A stretch of 61,536 nt of DNA, from assembly GCF_016863175.1 (NCBI RefSeq), contig NZ_BOOJ01000019.1, forward strand, positions 1-61,536, given 5' to 3'. Position 1 is the stretch's first letter; every line of letters begins with the position of its first letter. The notes below the pieces were generated by a model, which saw only the letters and a program-made list of their open reading frames with translations, was not told the origin of the DNA and did no database searches. A program made the position numbers and the translations under genes. Below are positions 8,071 to 17,250 of the stretch, piece by piece. The DNA is from Paraplanobispora siamensis (lineage in GTDB: Bacteria; Actinomycetota; Actinomycetes; Streptosporangiales; Streptosporangiaceae).

Positions 8071-9381
8071 GTGACTGACTTGCCAGGTCGGGAAAACGAC
8101 CCCAACGAGAACCCGTTCGCCATGTTCGGGAACCCGGAGCAGATCGCGGCGGCGATGCGCCAGTTCGCCGACATGCTGTCCGCTCCGCAGAGTTCCGGTC
8201 CCGTCAACTGGGACATGGCGAAGAACATCGCACGGCACACGGTGGCCGCCGAAGGCGACCCCAGTGTCGTGGAAGGCGAGCGGCGTCAGATCGTCGACGC
8301 TCTGAATCTCGCCGACCTGTGGCTCAACGAGGCCACCGCGCTCCCGAGCGGTGTGGGCAACCCCCAGGCGTGGAGCCGGTCGGAGTGGATCGAGAAGACG
8401 GTCCCCGTCTGGCAGCAGCTCTGCGACCCCGTCGCCGCCCGCATGGTGGAGACCATGGGCGGCACGCTCGGCGCCGCGGGCCTGCCCGCCGAGGCCCAGG
8501 CCATGGCCGGGCCGCTGATGGGCATGATGAAGCAGATGGGCGGCATGATGGTCGGCCAGCAGATCGGCCAGGCCCTCGGCTCGCTCGCCCGCGAGGTGGT
8601 CGGCTCCACCGACATCGGCCTGCCGCTGTCGGGTGACGCCGCCCTGCTGCCCGGCGGGATCGCCGCGTTCAGCCAGGGCCTGGAGATGCCAGCCGAGGAG
8701 ATCCGCCTGTACCTCGCGCTGCGCGAGGCGGCCCACCACCGGCTGTTCCAGCACGTGCCGTGGCTGCGCGCCCACCTGCTGAACGCCGTGGAGGAGTACG
8801 CCAGGGGCATCACGGTGGACGTGTCCGGGCTGGAGGAACAGCTGCGCGGGCTCGACATCAACAACCCCGAGCAGATCCAGGAGATCCTGGGCGGGGGCGC
8901 CCTGCTCAAGCCCGAGGAGACCGAGCAGCAGAAGGCCGCACTGAGCCGTCTGGAGACCACCCTCGCCCTGATCGAGGGCTGGGTGAGCACCGTGGTCACC
9001 GGTGCCGCCGCCGGCAAGCTTCCCTCCGCCGCCGCCCTGGGTGAGACGGTACGGCGCCGCCGCGCGACCGGCGGGCCCGCCGAGCAGACCTTCGCCACCC
9101 TCGTCGGCCTCGAACTGCGGCCGCGCCGCCTGCGTGAGGCCGCCGCCCTGTGGCAGGCGCTGGAGGCCGACCGCGGCGTCGACGGCCGCGACGCGGTCTG
9201 GAACCACCCCGACCTGATGCCCACCGCCTCCGACCTCGACGACCCGGCGGGCTTCGTCCGGGGCGAGCCCGAGTTCGACCTGTCCGGGCTGGAGGCCTCC
9301 CTGCGGGAGTCCGCGGGCGAGAACGAGAAGAAGGACGGCGAGGAGAAGAAGGACGACGGCGAGGAGGGCCGCGGCGCGTGA
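8071..9381 (+). CDS. Zinc-dependent metalloprotease-like protein (DUF2342, zincin fold)
   Basis: The 436-aa protein belongs to the DUF2342/zincin_2 family, annotated in actinobacteria as a putative hydrolase. Recognisable parts are the N-terminal NPFAMFGNPEQI, a Met/Gly-rich helical stretch at about 145-175 (MMKQMGGMMVGQQIG), and the helix LREAAHHRLFQHVPWL at about 222-237, which carries the His/Glu residues proposed to bind zinc. The tail is acidic and Lys-rich (EKKDGEEKKDDGEE) and probably disordered. It starts with GTG 8071. The position between the Lon-like protease and the ABC1 kinase corresponds to Rv3195. Its substrate has not been shown. Confidence 0.88.
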   Translation: MTDLPGRENDPNENPFAMFGNPEQIAAAMRQFADMLSAPQSSGPVNWDMAKNIARHTVAAEGDPSVVEGERRQIVDALNLADLWLNEATALPSGVGNPQAWSRSEWIEKTVPVWQQLCDPVAARMVETMGGTLGAAGLPAEAQAMAGPLMGMMKQMGGMMVGQQIGQALGSLAREVVGSTDIGLPLSGDAALLPGGIAAFSQGLEMPAEEIRLYLALREAAHHRLFQHVPWLRAHLLNAVEEYARGITVDVSGLEEQLRGLDINNPEQIQEILGGGALLKPEETEQQKAALSRLETTLALIEGWVSTVVTGAAAGKLPSAAALGETVRRRRATGGPAEQTFATLVGLELRPRRLREAAALWQALEADRGVDGRDAVWNHPDLMPTASDLDDPAGFVRGEPEFDLSGLEASLRESAGENEKKDGEEKKDDGEEGRGA

Positions 9382-9430
9382 GCGTGCGAGTCGAGGGGCG
9401 CGGCCGCGCCGCAGGACCGGCGGGAGCCGA

Positions 9431-9976
9431 GTGAGCCTGCACGCGGACGCCCGGGCCGTGCTCGGGGGGTGGACGGCGCCGACCGCGCAGGAGGAGCTCC
9501 TGCGCAAGGACTTCCTGGAGCACCTGCACGCCAACGAGGACGGGATGTACCGCGAGTGCGTCCCCGGCCACCTGACGGCCACGACGGCGGTGCTCTCCCA
9601 CGACGGCGAGATGGTGCTGCTGACGCTGCACGGCAAGGCCAGGATGTGGTTCCCGATGGGCGGCCACTGCGAGCCCGCCGACCTCTCGCTGGAGGGTGTG
9701 GCCCTGCGGGAGGCCACCGAGGAGTCGGGGATCCCGGGCCTGCGCCTGCTGCCCGGGCCCCTGGCGCTCGACAAGCACCGCGTCTGGTGCCACCAGCCGT
9801 TCAGCCACCACCTCGACGTCGAGTACGGCGCGGTCGCCCCGGCCGGGGCCGAGGCGGTGATCAGCGAAGAGTCGATGGACCTGCGCTGGTTCCCGGTGGA
9901 CGAGATCCCCGACCCGACCGACGAGGCCACCCGGAGGCTGGCCCGGCGCGCCCGGGACGTCCTGCTTTCCGGCTAG
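9431..9976 (+). CDS. Nudix hydrolase
   Basis: The 181-aa protein has a Nudix fold with the helix LREATEESGI (residues about 98-107) preceded by WFPMGGHCE. The box deviates slightly from Gx5Ex7REUXEEXGU: an Asp stands near the expected first Glu, at one residue more than the usual spacing. The catalytic REATEE core is intact, so hydrolysis of a nucleoside diphosphate derivative is expected. It begins with GTG 9431, 50 bases after the zincin stop codon, and may be cotranscribed with it. Confidence 0.88.
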   Translation: MSLHADARAVLGGWTAPTAQEELLRKDFLEHLHANEDGMYRECVPGHLTATTAVLSHDGEMVLLTLHGKARMWFPMGGHCEPADLSLEGVALREATEESGIPGLRLLPGPLALDKHRVWCHQPFSHHLDVEYGAVAPAGAEAVISEESMDLRWFPVDEIPDPTDEATRRLARRARDVLLSG

Positions 9977-10062
9977 GTGCGCCGAAGTTGGACCGTTTTA
10001 CACGCGTTTCACGTGATGCCGGTTATGGTCGTGCTCACAGACGACGAGTGAATCGGGGCAGC

Positions 10063-11067
10063 GTGAGTGTGGACATCGCGTCGAGCAGGAGCGTCGGCGG
10101 CACGATCGTGACGCCTCCCCGTCGCCGCTGGCGCGTTCCCACCGCGCTGGCCTGGGCGGCGGTGGCCCCGTTCGCCGCCTGGGCGGTCGCCCGGGTGGGC
10201 GGTCTGGAGCGGGACTCGCTGACCACGCAGCTCATGACCGCGACGCCGTACGCGGCGGCGGGCTCGCTGGTGCCGGTCGTCTTCGGCCTGCTCGCCCGCA
10301 ACCGCGCGGCCACCGCCGTCGCGCTGGTCACCACGGCCGCGCTCGGCTTCAGCGTGCTGCCCCGGGCCGTCGGCTCGGCCGAGGCCGCCGGGTCCGGCGC
10401 GCCGCTGCGCGTGCTGAGCCTCAACATGTTGTTCGGCCACGCCGAGACCGACGCCGTCATGGACCTGGTCAAGCGGTTGAAGCCGGATGTGCTGAGCACG
10501 CAGGAGCTCACGCCGGGGATGGTCGAGAAGCTCGACGCGTCCGGGATCGGGGAGATCCTGCCGCACCGCGTGCTCCAGGACGAGTGGAGCGCCGGAGGCA
10601 GCGGCCTGTACTCCCGGTATCCGATGACCCCGCTGGAGAACCTGTTCCAGGCGATCGGGCACAACATGCCCGCCGCCGTCATCACGGTCCCGGGGGTCAA
10701 GCCGATCGAGTTCGTGGACGTGCACCCCTACCCGCCGCTGGGCAACCAGGTGCACGACTGGACGGCGGCCATCGAGGCCTTCCCGCCGGCCGCGTCCGAC
10801 AGGATCCGCATTCTCGCCGGCGACTTCAACGCCAGCCTCGACCACGTGGTGATGCGTCGCTTCCTGGACCAGGGGTACGCCGACGCCGCCGACCGGGCCG
10901 GCAAGGGCCTCGTCCCCACGTGGCCGGCGGGCAGGAGCATCCCGCCGATCATCACCATCGACCACGTCGTGGTGGACGAGCGGGTGGGCGTGAACGAGGT
11001 CAGCGTCCACACCGTGCCCGGCACCGATCACCGCGCCGTCTTCGCCGACCTGCGCCTGCCCTTCTGA
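10063..11067 (+). CDS. Endonuclease/exonuclease/phosphatase family membrane protein
   Basis: The 334-aa protein has three N-terminal hydrophobic segments (about 20-100) followed by an extracytoplasmic EEP domain. Conserved EEP elements are visible: LRVLSLNMLFGHAE, DVLSTQEL (metal-binding Glu), GGSGLYSRYP, DVHPYPP, LAGDFNASLDH and the terminal GTDHRAVFADL. The family hydrolyses phosphodiester bonds in nucleic acids, phosphoinositides or sphingomyelin; the substrate cannot be told here. GTG 10063 was chosen because GGGG lies 5 bases upstream; GTG 10048 and 10069 are in-frame alternatives. Confidence 0.87.
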   Translation: MSVDIASSRSVGGTIVTPPRRRWRVPTALAWAAVAPFAAWAVARVGGLERDSLTTQLMTATPYAAAGSLVPVVFGLLARNRAATAVALVTTAALGFSVLPRAVGSAEAAGSGAPLRVLSLNMLFGHAETDAVMDLVKRLKPDVLSTQELTPGMVEKLDASGIGEILPHRVLQDEWSAGGSGLYSRYPMTPLENLFQAIGHNMPAAVITVPGVKPIEFVDVHPYPPLGNQVHDWTAAIEAFPPAASDRIRILAGDFNASLDHVVMRRFLDQGYADAADRAGKGLVPTWPAGRSIPPIITIDHVVVDERVGVNEVSVHTVPGTDHRAVFADLRLPF

Positions 11068-11112
11068 GGGGACGGCCTTCGGGGGAGACGGCTTGCTCTT
11101 GTGGGAGAGCGG

Positions 11113-11760
11113 TCAGCCGTACCTTCCCGTGGCCAGCAGGTCGCGGGTGTTGTCCCAGCCCTCCAGGCCCGGGTCGAGGCGCCCGATGTCGCCGGGGACG
11201 CGCAGGCGGTGCCAGCCGGGGCCGGCGGCGACCATGCGGCGGCCGGGAGCCGAGGCGCGCAGCGCCTTGACCGGGTCGGCGTCGTCGAGGCCCGCTCCGG
11301 CCCACTCGGGATAAGGCAGGTGGGCGGCCACCGCCACGGCCCCGCCCCCGTCGGCGGGGCAGACCGCGATCCTGGCGCGTCCCAGCTCGCGGAAGAGCTT
11401 GCCGATCAGCAGCGGCGGCAGGTCGGGCGCGTCCCCGCTCAGCAGGACCGCCTGCCCGCCGTCCGGCAGGGCCTCGGAGAGCGTCGCGAAGGCCGCCGTC
11501 ACCAGAGCGCCTCCGGACAGCTCGGGATCGACGGGCAGCACCGGCGTCCCCGGCCAGACGATCTCTTCCATCCCCGGCACACTCGTCACGAGCACGGGCG
11601 TCACGAAGTCGAGCCCGGCGGCCACCTCGTAGCTGTCCTCGGCCACAGCCGTCAGGAACTCGCCGGGGTCGACGCCCGCCGGCGCGGCGTCCGCGATCGC
11701 GGGCGTGACGAGGACCGCGACCAGCCGTCGATCCGCGGCCGGAAGCTCCTCAGTCACCAT
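11113..11760 (-). CDS. GT-A-like (DUF2064-related) protein
   Basis: The 215-aa protein resembles the nucleotide-sugar or NTP-transferase fold of the DUF2064/CofC type. It has a central [15 protein letters not shown] motif (about 104-118) that corresponds to the metal-binding GDxPDLP of that family, followed by a DGG segment. The N-terminus lacks a clear glycine-rich nucleotide loop, so activity is uncertain. The start codon overlaps the end of the metallopeptidase gene by 7 bases, so the two are translationally coupled. A link between them is inferred only from that arrangement. Confidence 0.6.
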   Translation of the reverse strand: MVTEELPAADRRLVAVLVTPAIADAAPAGVDPGEFLTAVAEDSYEVAAGLDFVTPVLVTSVPGMEEIVWPGTPVLPVDPELSGGALVTAAFATLSEALPDGGQAVLLSGDAPDLPPLLIGKLFRELGRARIAVCPADGGGAVAVAAHLPYPEWAGAGLDDADPVKALRASAPGRRMVAAGPGWHRLRVPGDIGRLDPGLEGWDNTRDLLATGRYG

Positions 11761-12287
11761 TCTTCAGGTGCCCCGCTGTCTTCCGCGGCGCCGTTGGAGG
11801 CCATCGAGAACCCCTCCAGGAACCCGCGCGCCCGCTCGGCCCGCGGATAGTTCTCGACCAGCGCCCAGAACCGGGGACCATGGCTGGGCACCAGCAGGTG
11901 CGCGAGCTCGTGCATGATCACGTAGTCGACCACCCACGCGGGCATGCCCCTCAAGCGCGTGGAGATCCGGATCGTCCCGTGGTCGGGGGTGCACGAGCCC
12001 CACCGGTGATGCTGGTTCTCGACCCATCGCACGCTCACCGGCCGTGCCCTGTTGTCGAGATAGCGTGCCGACAGCTCGTTGGCCCGGTCGAGGAGGCCTT
12101 GGTCGGAGGGCCTTCTGCGTTGCTCCTTGGCCGCCAGTCTGTCGAGCATCCGGCGTACCCACTGCTCTTCATCGGTCCTGCTCAGTCCGTCTGGAAGCAG
12201 CACGATCGTTTTCTCGCCGTCGCGGTACGCGGAAACGGTCCGCCGACGACGAGAACTCCGACGGACCTCGACTGTCTCGGGGGGCAC
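11754..12287 (-). CDS. YgjP-like metallopeptidase (M48-type HEXXH)
   Basis: The 177-aa protein matches the YgjP/DUF45 metallopeptidase family. The zinc motif HELAH (residues about 127-131) is followed by PSHGPRFW, which supplies the third ligand, and it is preceded by [15 protein letters not shown], the family signature. No membrane segment or signal peptide is seen, so it is cytoplasmic. It overlaps the following gene by 7 bases. The 140-base gap upstream separates it from an enoyl-CoA hydratase gene on the same strand and holds no obvious gene. Confidence 0.88.
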   Translation of the reverse strand: MPPETVEVRRSSRRRRTVSAYRDGEKTIVLLPDGLSRTDEEQWVRRMLDRLAAKEQRRRPSDQGLLDRANELSARYLDNRARPVSVRWVENQHHRWGSCTPDHGTIRISTRLRGMPAWVVDYVIMHELAHLLVPSHGPRFWALVENYPRAERARGFLEGFSMASNGAAEDSGAPEEW

Positions 12288-12428
12288 ATATGCACGGTAG
12301 CCGAGAATGGTGAATCACCACCAGAGGGGAGAACACGTTCCTGCTGGTCAATCCCCGTTCGTTGATTGTTCTTCCAGACCGATCGACTATGGGTCCGGCT
12401 TATCGAATTAACCGGGATATCCGCTGTC

Positions 12429-13214
12429 TCACGAGTTCCCGAATCGCGGGGCCCGCCGTTCTCTCTGCGCCGCGAGCCCTTCACGCATGTCGTCGGAGGT
12501 CATCGTGACCGGCTGCGCCAGGGATTCCCAGCGCAGTGCGGCCTCCAGATCCGCGTGGCCGCCGCCGGCGAGGGCGAGCTTGGTGAGCCTCGTGGCGATG
12601 GGGGCGTTGGCCGCCGTCCTGGCGGCGATCGCCAGCACCTCCTCGAGCAGGGACTCGCGGGGGAAGGCACGGGTGACGAGCCCGACGGAGGCGGCCTCGG
12701 CGCCGAGAACCGTGCGCCCGGTCAGGAGCATCTCCCTGGCCACGCCCACCCCGGCGACCCTGGGCAGCAGGTAGGTCGCGGCCATGCCGGGGTGCAGGCC
12801 GAGCGAGGTGAAGGGGACCAGCAGTTTGGCGTCCTCGGCCGCGTAGACCAGGTCGCACGCGAGAGCGAAGCAGAACCCGGCCCCGACGGCGGCGCCGTTG
12901 ACCGCGGCGATGGTCGGCACCTCCAGGTCCGCGATCGACAACCACGTCCGGTAGAAGGACAGCATGCGCTCACGCAGGACGGGGACGCTCTCCGCACCCC
13001 GCTCGGCCAGCCAGGACAGGTCCCCCCCGGAGGAGAAGGCGCCCCCGGCGCCGGTGACGACGACGCACCGCACATCCCGGTCGCGGCGCAGCTCGGCGAT
13101 GGTCCGCCGCCACTGCTCGGTCATCCCGTCGGTCATCGCGTTGCGCCGGTCGGGACGGTTGAGAGTGAGCAACACCACACCGTCGTCCCGCCGCTCCACC
13201 AAGAGCTCATCCAT
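12429..13214 (-). CDS. Enoyl-CoA hydratase/isomerase family protein
   Basis: The 261-aa crotonase-fold protein has the oxyanion-hole segments GAFSSGGDLSWL (about 58-69) and AVNGAAVGAGFCFALACD (about 102-119), and the usual family length. It probably hydrates or isomerises an acyl-CoA; the exact substrate is unknown. ATG 13214 (MDELLVERRDDG) was preferred over an ATG 18 codons upstream because homology starts here, although no strong ribosome binding site is visible for either. It is divergent from the E1-like protein gene. Confidence 0.9.
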   Translation of the reverse strand: MDELLVERRDDGVVLLTLNRPDRRNAMTDGMTEQWRRTIAELRRDRDVRCVVVTGAGGAFSSGGDLSWLAERGAESVPVLRERMLSFYRTWLSIADLEVPTIAAVNGAAVGAGFCFALACDLVYAAEDAKLLVPFTSLGLHPGMAATYLLPRVAGVGVAREMLLTGRTVLGAEAASVGLVTRAFPRESLLEEVLAIAARTAANAPIATRLTKLALAGGGHADLEAALRWESLAQPVTMTSDDMREGLAAQRERRAPRFGNS

Positions 13215-13589
13215 GCGGGCGAGCGTAGTGGACCCGAGATCGCCGCCACGGGCGCCCCGGGCGGTCATCCGGCGGCGGGGTCATCCGGCGGCGGGGTCGT
13301 CGGCGGCGGGTTCATCCACAGGCAGGGTTCATCCACAGGCGGATCGCCCACGGCCGGGTTGTCCACAGGCAGGTGGAGAGCCCCTCCGTGCCCGGTGGGG
13401 CCGTGGCACGCTGACACCTCCCCGGCGCCACCGGTGCGTCGCCCCCGCAGAAAGGCATCCGCATGAGGTGCTGTCCGACCCCTCGCAGGAAGGCGATCCC
13501 ATGAGGTCCTGTCCGGAGCCTCGCACGGAGTCTCCATATGAGATCCCGCAGGAGGCCGGTCCCGTGCGGTCCCGTGGGAAGGCGGTCGC

Positions 13590-14690
13590 ATGAGGCCTCG
13601 CCTGAAGCCCGCGCTCCGGCGGGTCGTCCGTGACGAGCGCACCCTGCAGTTCGGCGTGCATCCCCGTCGCGCGGTCGTGCTGACCGATCTCGAACCCCGG
13701 GTCCGGCGCTGGGTCGAGAGCCTGGACGGCACGCGCGACCTGGACGCGGCGCTGGCGGGTGCGGCCGCCGCCGGCCTCGGCGGAGATCGCGGCCGGGCCC
13801 TGCTCGGCATGCTGACCGACCGGGGAGTCGTCGACGACGCCGGGGCGGCCTCGCGGCCGGCGCGCTCCATGACCCTGGCCGAGCGCGACCGGCTCCAGCC
13901 CGACCTGGACGCGCTGTCCCTGGCCCCCGGCGTGACCGACGGCGGGCTCGCCGTCCTTGAGCGCAGGCGCGCCGCCCAGGTGCGGGTGTACGGCGCCGGC
14001 CGGGTCGGCGCGCAGATCGTCGCCCTGCTCGCCGCCTCCGGAGTCGGGCAGCTCTGCGTGGTCGACCCCGGTACGGCGCGCCCGCAGGACCTCGTCCCCG
14101 GCGGGCTCACCCGGATCGAGCCGGGCATGAGCAGGCAGGACGGCGCGGTGGAGCTGGCCAGGCGCCTGTCCCCCTCCGTCACCGCGTGGACCGGGGAGAC
14201 CGCCGCCCACCTGTCCGACGGCGCCAGGCGCCCCACGCTCGTGGTGCTCGCACCGGTGACGCCGCTGGACGGCCTGCTCGTGCGCGATCTGGTGACGTGG
14301 CGGATCCCGCACCTGCTGGCGACCGCCTTCGAGGGGTTCGGCTCGGTCGGCCCGCTGGTGCTGCCGGGGCAGAGCGCGTGCCTCGACTGCCTCGACCTCG
14401 CCCGGCGCGACCGCGACCCCGGCTGGCCCGTGGTCAGCGCCCGCCTCGGCGGGTTCCCGGCAGGGGAGATCGCGTGCTCCACCGCCCTGTCCTCGCTGGT
14501 GGCGGCCATGGCGGCCGGTCATGCGCTTGCTCAGATAGATGGGTATGAGTCCTCTGTGACAAACGGCACAATAGATGTAATGCCTGATTGGAGATGGAAG
14601 AAGGCATCCTGGAACGTTCATCCTCAATGTCGTTGCTTCCGAAACGAGTTGGGTTCGCTGACAATGGTCGCGTCGGCACCCTGCCGTTGA
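13590..14690 (+). CDS. ThiF/E1-like protein (cyclodehydratase-type leader-binding family)
   Basis: The 366-aa protein has an N-terminal winged-helix-like region (about 1-120) followed by an E1/ThiF Rossmann domain with VYGAGRVGAQIVALLAASGVG (about 131-151). A CLDCLDLARR segment (about 270) and a C-terminal HPQCRC supply four Cys for a structural zinc, as in E1 enzymes. The family includes the leader-peptide-binding half of azole/azoline cyclodehydratases, but no YcaO partner or precursor peptide is visible nearby. GGAAGG lies 8 bases upstream of ATG 13590. It occupies the place of Rv3196, between the zincin and the ABC1 kinase. The 3' end overlaps the region just ahead of the kinase. Confidence 0.78.
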   Translation: MRPRLKPALRRVVRDERTLQFGVHPRRAVVLTDLEPRVRRWVESLDGTRDLDAALAGAAAAGLGGDRGRALLGMLTDRGVVDDAGAASRPARSMTLAERDRLQPDLDALSLAPGVTDGGLAVLERRRAAQVRVYGAGRVGAQIVALLAASGVGQLCVVDPGTARPQDLVPGGLTRIEPGMSRQDGAVELARRLSPSVTAWTGETAAHLSDGARRPTLVVLAPVTPLDGLLVRDLVTWRIPHLLATAFEGFGSVGPLVLPGQSACLDCLDLARRDRDPGWPVVSARLGGFPAGEIACSTALSSLVAAMAAGHALAQIDGYESSVTNGTIDVMPDWRWKKASWNVHPQCRCFRNELGSLTMVASAPCR

Positions 14691-14737
14691 CAGGCACCAC
14701 AGCGAAGGGAGGGAGCGGCGTCTCGCTAACGGGAGGC

Positions 14738-16102
14738 ATGCCGCGAACCGAGGTGAGTGACCTTCCGCGTCGCGCAGTCACGCGCTCCGCCAAGCTGGCG
14801 GCCCTGCCCATCGGGTTCGCCGGTCGCACCGCCCTCGGCCTGGGAAAACGCATCGGAGGAAAGTCCGCCGAACTCGTCGCTCAGGAGATCCAGGAGCGTA
14901 CGGCGGAGCAGATATTCAAGGTTCTCGGCGAGCTCAAGGGCGGGGCGATGAAGCTCGGCCAGGCTCTGTCGATCTTCGAGGCCGCCCTGCCTCCCGAGAT
15001 CGTCGCCCCCTACCGCGCCACCCTGACCAAGCTTCAGGACGCCGCTCCGCCGCTCCCGGCCAAGACCGTGCACAAGGTGCTCTCCGAGCAGCTGGGTGAC
15101 GACTGGCGCGAGCACTTCCAGTCGTTCGAGGACCACCCGACGGCGGCCGCCTCGATCGGCCAGGTGCACAAGGCCGTCTGGCACGACGGGCGCACGGTCG
15201 CGGTGAAGATCCAGTACCCGGGGGCCGGCAAGGCGCTGCTGTCCGACTTCAACCAGCTCGCCCGCCTCGGCAAGCTCTTCGGGGTGCTCCTGCCCGGACT
15301 CGACATCAAGGCCGTCCTCGCCGAGCTGCGCGAGCGGATCGTCGAGGAGCTCGACTACCTCCAGGAGGCCGAGGCCCAGCACGCCTTCGCCCTGGAGTTC
15401 AAGGACGACCCCGACTTCCTCGTCCCGGACGTCGTGGCCGCCAACGAGCAGGTGATCGTCTCCGAGTGGGTGGACGGCACCCCGCTCTCTCGGATCATCG
15501 CCCAGGGATCCCAGGAAGAGCGCGACCGGGCCGGTCTGCTGTTCGTCCGGTTCCTGTTCTGCTCCCCCTCCCGGGTCGGCATGCTCCACGCCGACCCGCA
15601 CCCGGGGAACTTCCGGATCACCGACGACGGCCGGCTGTGCGTGCTCGACTTCGGCGCGGTCAACCGGCTGCCCCAGGGCTACCCGCCCGCCTTCGGCAGG
15701 CTGACCCGCATCTTCCACCAGGGCGACATGGACACCGTGATCCAGGGTCTGCGCGACGAGGGCTTCATCCTTCCCCACATCGAGGTGGACCCCGAGGCCC
15801 TGCGGGCCTTCCTGGCCCCCTACGTCGAGCCGACCGCGGTGGAGGAGTTCAGCTTCAGCCGCGAATGGCTGCAGCAGCAGGCCGCCACCGCCACCGACCT
15901 GCGCCCCGGCAACGTGGTCCGTCAGCTCAACCTGCCGGTGTCCTACGTCCTCATCCACCGCGTCCACGCGGCCGGCGTCGGCGTCCTGTGCCAGCTCGGC
16001 GCCACCGCCCGCTTCCGCGACGAGGTCGTCCGCTGGGTCCCCGGCTTCTCCGACGAATTCCCTGACCAGGACACCCCGTCCGACGACACCCCCGAGGAGT
16101 GA
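14738..16102 (+). CDS. ABC1/UbiB (ADCK) family atypical kinase
   Basis: The 454-aa protein shows the ABC1 family hallmarks in order: the KxGQ motif in GGAMKLGQALS (about 69-79), AAASIGQVHKA, the VAVKIQYPG lysine, an ExD-type EELDYLQEA, HADPHPGNF and LDFGAVNR. Such proteins have ATPase or kinase activity linked to quinone or isoprenoid lipid metabolism, as in UbiB. It corresponds to Rv3197, immediately ahead of whiB7 in mycobacteria; here a 2.3-kb insertion separates them. ATG 14738 has GGGAGG only one base away, so GTG 14753 (VSDLPRRAVTR, where homologues usually begin) is a good alternative. Confidence 0.88.
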   Translation: MPRTEVSDLPRRAVTRSAKLAALPIGFAGRTALGLGKRIGGKSAELVAQEIQERTAEQIFKVLGELKGGAMKLGQALSIFEAALPPEIVAPYRATLTKLQDAAPPLPAKTVHKVLSEQLGDDWREHFQSFEDHPTAAASIGQVHKAVWHDGRTVAVKIQYPGAGKALLSDFNQLARLGKLFGVLLPGLDIKAVLAELRERIVEELDYLQEAEAQHAFALEFKDDPDFLVPDVVAANEQVIVSEWVDGTPLSRIIAQGSQEERDRAGLLFVRFLFCSPSRVGMLHADPHPGNFRITDDGRLCVLDFGAVNRLPQGYPPAFGRLTRIFHQGDMDTVIQGLRDEGFILPHIEVDPEALRAFLAPYVEPTAVEEFSFSREWLQQQAATATDLRPGNVVRQLNLPVSYVLIHRVHAAGVGVLCQLGATARFRDEVVRWVPGFSDEFPDQDTPSDDTPEE

Positions 16103-16213
16103 ACCCGGGCCGCCCCCGGGATCCCGGAAAGGACGGTCACGCAGCGCCCGGCGAAACCCGCTCACGGAGCGGCCGGGCGAGACCGGTCGCGCGGTGGCGG
16201 GCGCAGTGGACGG

Positions 16214-16341
16214 GCGAGGGACACTCGCGCTGCGGCGAAAGCGGTGGGCGGGTGAGAAACGCCCGTCCCGTGGTGAGCGAGCGAGAGGCACTCGTGCCGT
16301 GACGGATGGGTGTGAGACGCCCTTGCGGTGGCGGGCGCAGT
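16214..16341. repeat. Two degenerate tandem units of about 64-67 bp
   Basis: Units beginning GCGAGGGACACTCG (16214) and GCGAGAGGCACTCG (16281) align over most of their length and share a downstream GTGAGA-CGCCC block. The GGCGGGCGCAGTGG motif that ends the array also occurs just before it (16197-16210). This explains part of the 400-base gap between the ABC1 kinase and the kinase-like gene at 16504; I see no gene in it. Confidence 0.5.
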
Positions 16342-16345
16342 GGTG

Positions 16346-16396
16346 TCGGCGTACGGGTTCCGCTGCAGAGACAGGTACGTATCGACGCACAGAGAT
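16346..16396 (+). repeat. Left arm of a diverged inverted repeat flanking the APH-like gene
   Basis: About 50 bases starting GTCGGCGTAC match the reverse complement of 17481-17532, with roughly three quarters identity over the first 35 bases. Translation of both copies in the matching frame gives related peptides (VGVRVPLQRQVRID and VGVQVSVQSRVRLD). The origin is unknown; remnants of a duplicated gene fragment or a mobile element end are possible. Confidence 0.5.
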
Positions 16397-16503
16397 CGCA
16401 AGCCCGAGGTACGGGGCGTCGCCGATCACGCCTGCCGGTCCTCGCGTCAGCCTCTACGCCTGGTCACGGGCGCGTCCGCGTGGTCGTCGAGCGTGTGCGG
16501 AGC

Positions 16504-17250
16504 TCACATGCGGGCTCGCAGTACGTCGAACTCGCAGCCGGGCAGGGACGGGTCGAAGCCGTTCTCGATCAGCGAGCGGGCCGCCACCAGGCTTCGCCAT
16601 GACCACCACCCGCGGATCACATCAAGGTCGACGTGGGTGCCATAGCCGACGACCACGTCGTCAAGGTGCTCCTCGTGTCCGAGCGTCAGGACGGCGAGGT
16701 CGTACAGGGCATCGCCCGGGGCCGCCTCGGACCAATCGATCACACCGGTGATCTCGTCATCGTCGACGAACACGTGGGCGATCTGCAGGTCGCCATGGAT
16801 GAACACCGGTTTCCACGGCCGCAGCACAGCCTCAGCAATCTGGCGGTTACGGATGACCACGTCCGCGGGAAGGAGGCCGTTGCTGACGAGCCACGCGCAT
16901 TCGCCGTCGAGGCGCGATGCGATCTCCTCCAGGCGCCGACCGGGCCATGGCGGCAGGGGCGCGTCGTGCAGTGCCCGCACGGCCGCACCCGCCGCGGCCC
17001 ACGCCGCCGACGACGCGGGCGACGGCTCGCCGAGGCGACCCAGCGCCATCCCCGGCAGGGCAGCGAGCGCGAGCACGGGTGGCTTGCGCCACAGGACCTG
17101 CGGAGTCGGGATCGGCGCCAGAGCCATCGCCCTGACCTCGACGTCGGTGCGCGTCTGATCGACGTCGATCTTCAGGAACACATCACCCACGCGCAGGGTC
17201 GCTCGCTCGCCATGGGCGACGACGACCTCGATCTCCGCCATGCCGGCCAT
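16504..17250 (-). CDS. Aminoglycoside phosphotransferase (APH/choline kinase-like) family protein
   Basis: The 248-aa protein carries the APH active site: FIHGDLQIAHVF (Brenner motif with catalytic Asp, about 149-160) and ITGVIDWSEAAPGDALYDLAVL (metal-binding Asp). The N-lobe is short (VFLKIDVD supplies the ATP-binding Lys). Length is at the low end for the family. The substrate may be an aminoglycoside, a macrolide, a sugar or a metabolite; sequence alone does not decide. It stands alone in an otherwise gene-poor 2-kb stretch flanked by inverted repeat arms, which suggests it was acquired. Neither ATG 17250 nor ATG 17241 has a clear ribosome binding site. Confidence 0.8.
   Translation of the reverse strand: MAGMAEIEVVVAHGERATLRVGDVFLKIDVDQTRTDVEVRAMALAPIPTPQVLWRKPPVLALAALPGMALGRLGEPSPASSAAWAAAGAAVRALHDAPLPPWPGRRLEEIASRLDGECAWLVSNGLLPADVVIRNRQIAEAVLRPWKPVFIHGDLQIAHVFVDDDEITGVIDWSEAAPGDALYDLAVLTLGHEEHLDDVVVGYGTHVDLDVIRGWWSWRSLVAARSLIENGFDPSLPGCEFDVLRARM

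Noticed and set aside
12307-12411. Possible 34-codon ORF with CACCACCAGAGGGGA, a string also found just ahead of mrx1 (23357)
   Set aside because: The shared string is short and includes a generic ribosome-binding purine run. There is no downstream start codon in good position at 12.3 kb, so I treat it as chance.
13265-14627. Overlapping minus-strand frames opposite the E1-like gene
   Set aside because: Antisense shadows, Arg/Ser/Pro-rich, without motifs. The plus-strand gene has a ribosome binding site and clear family motifs.
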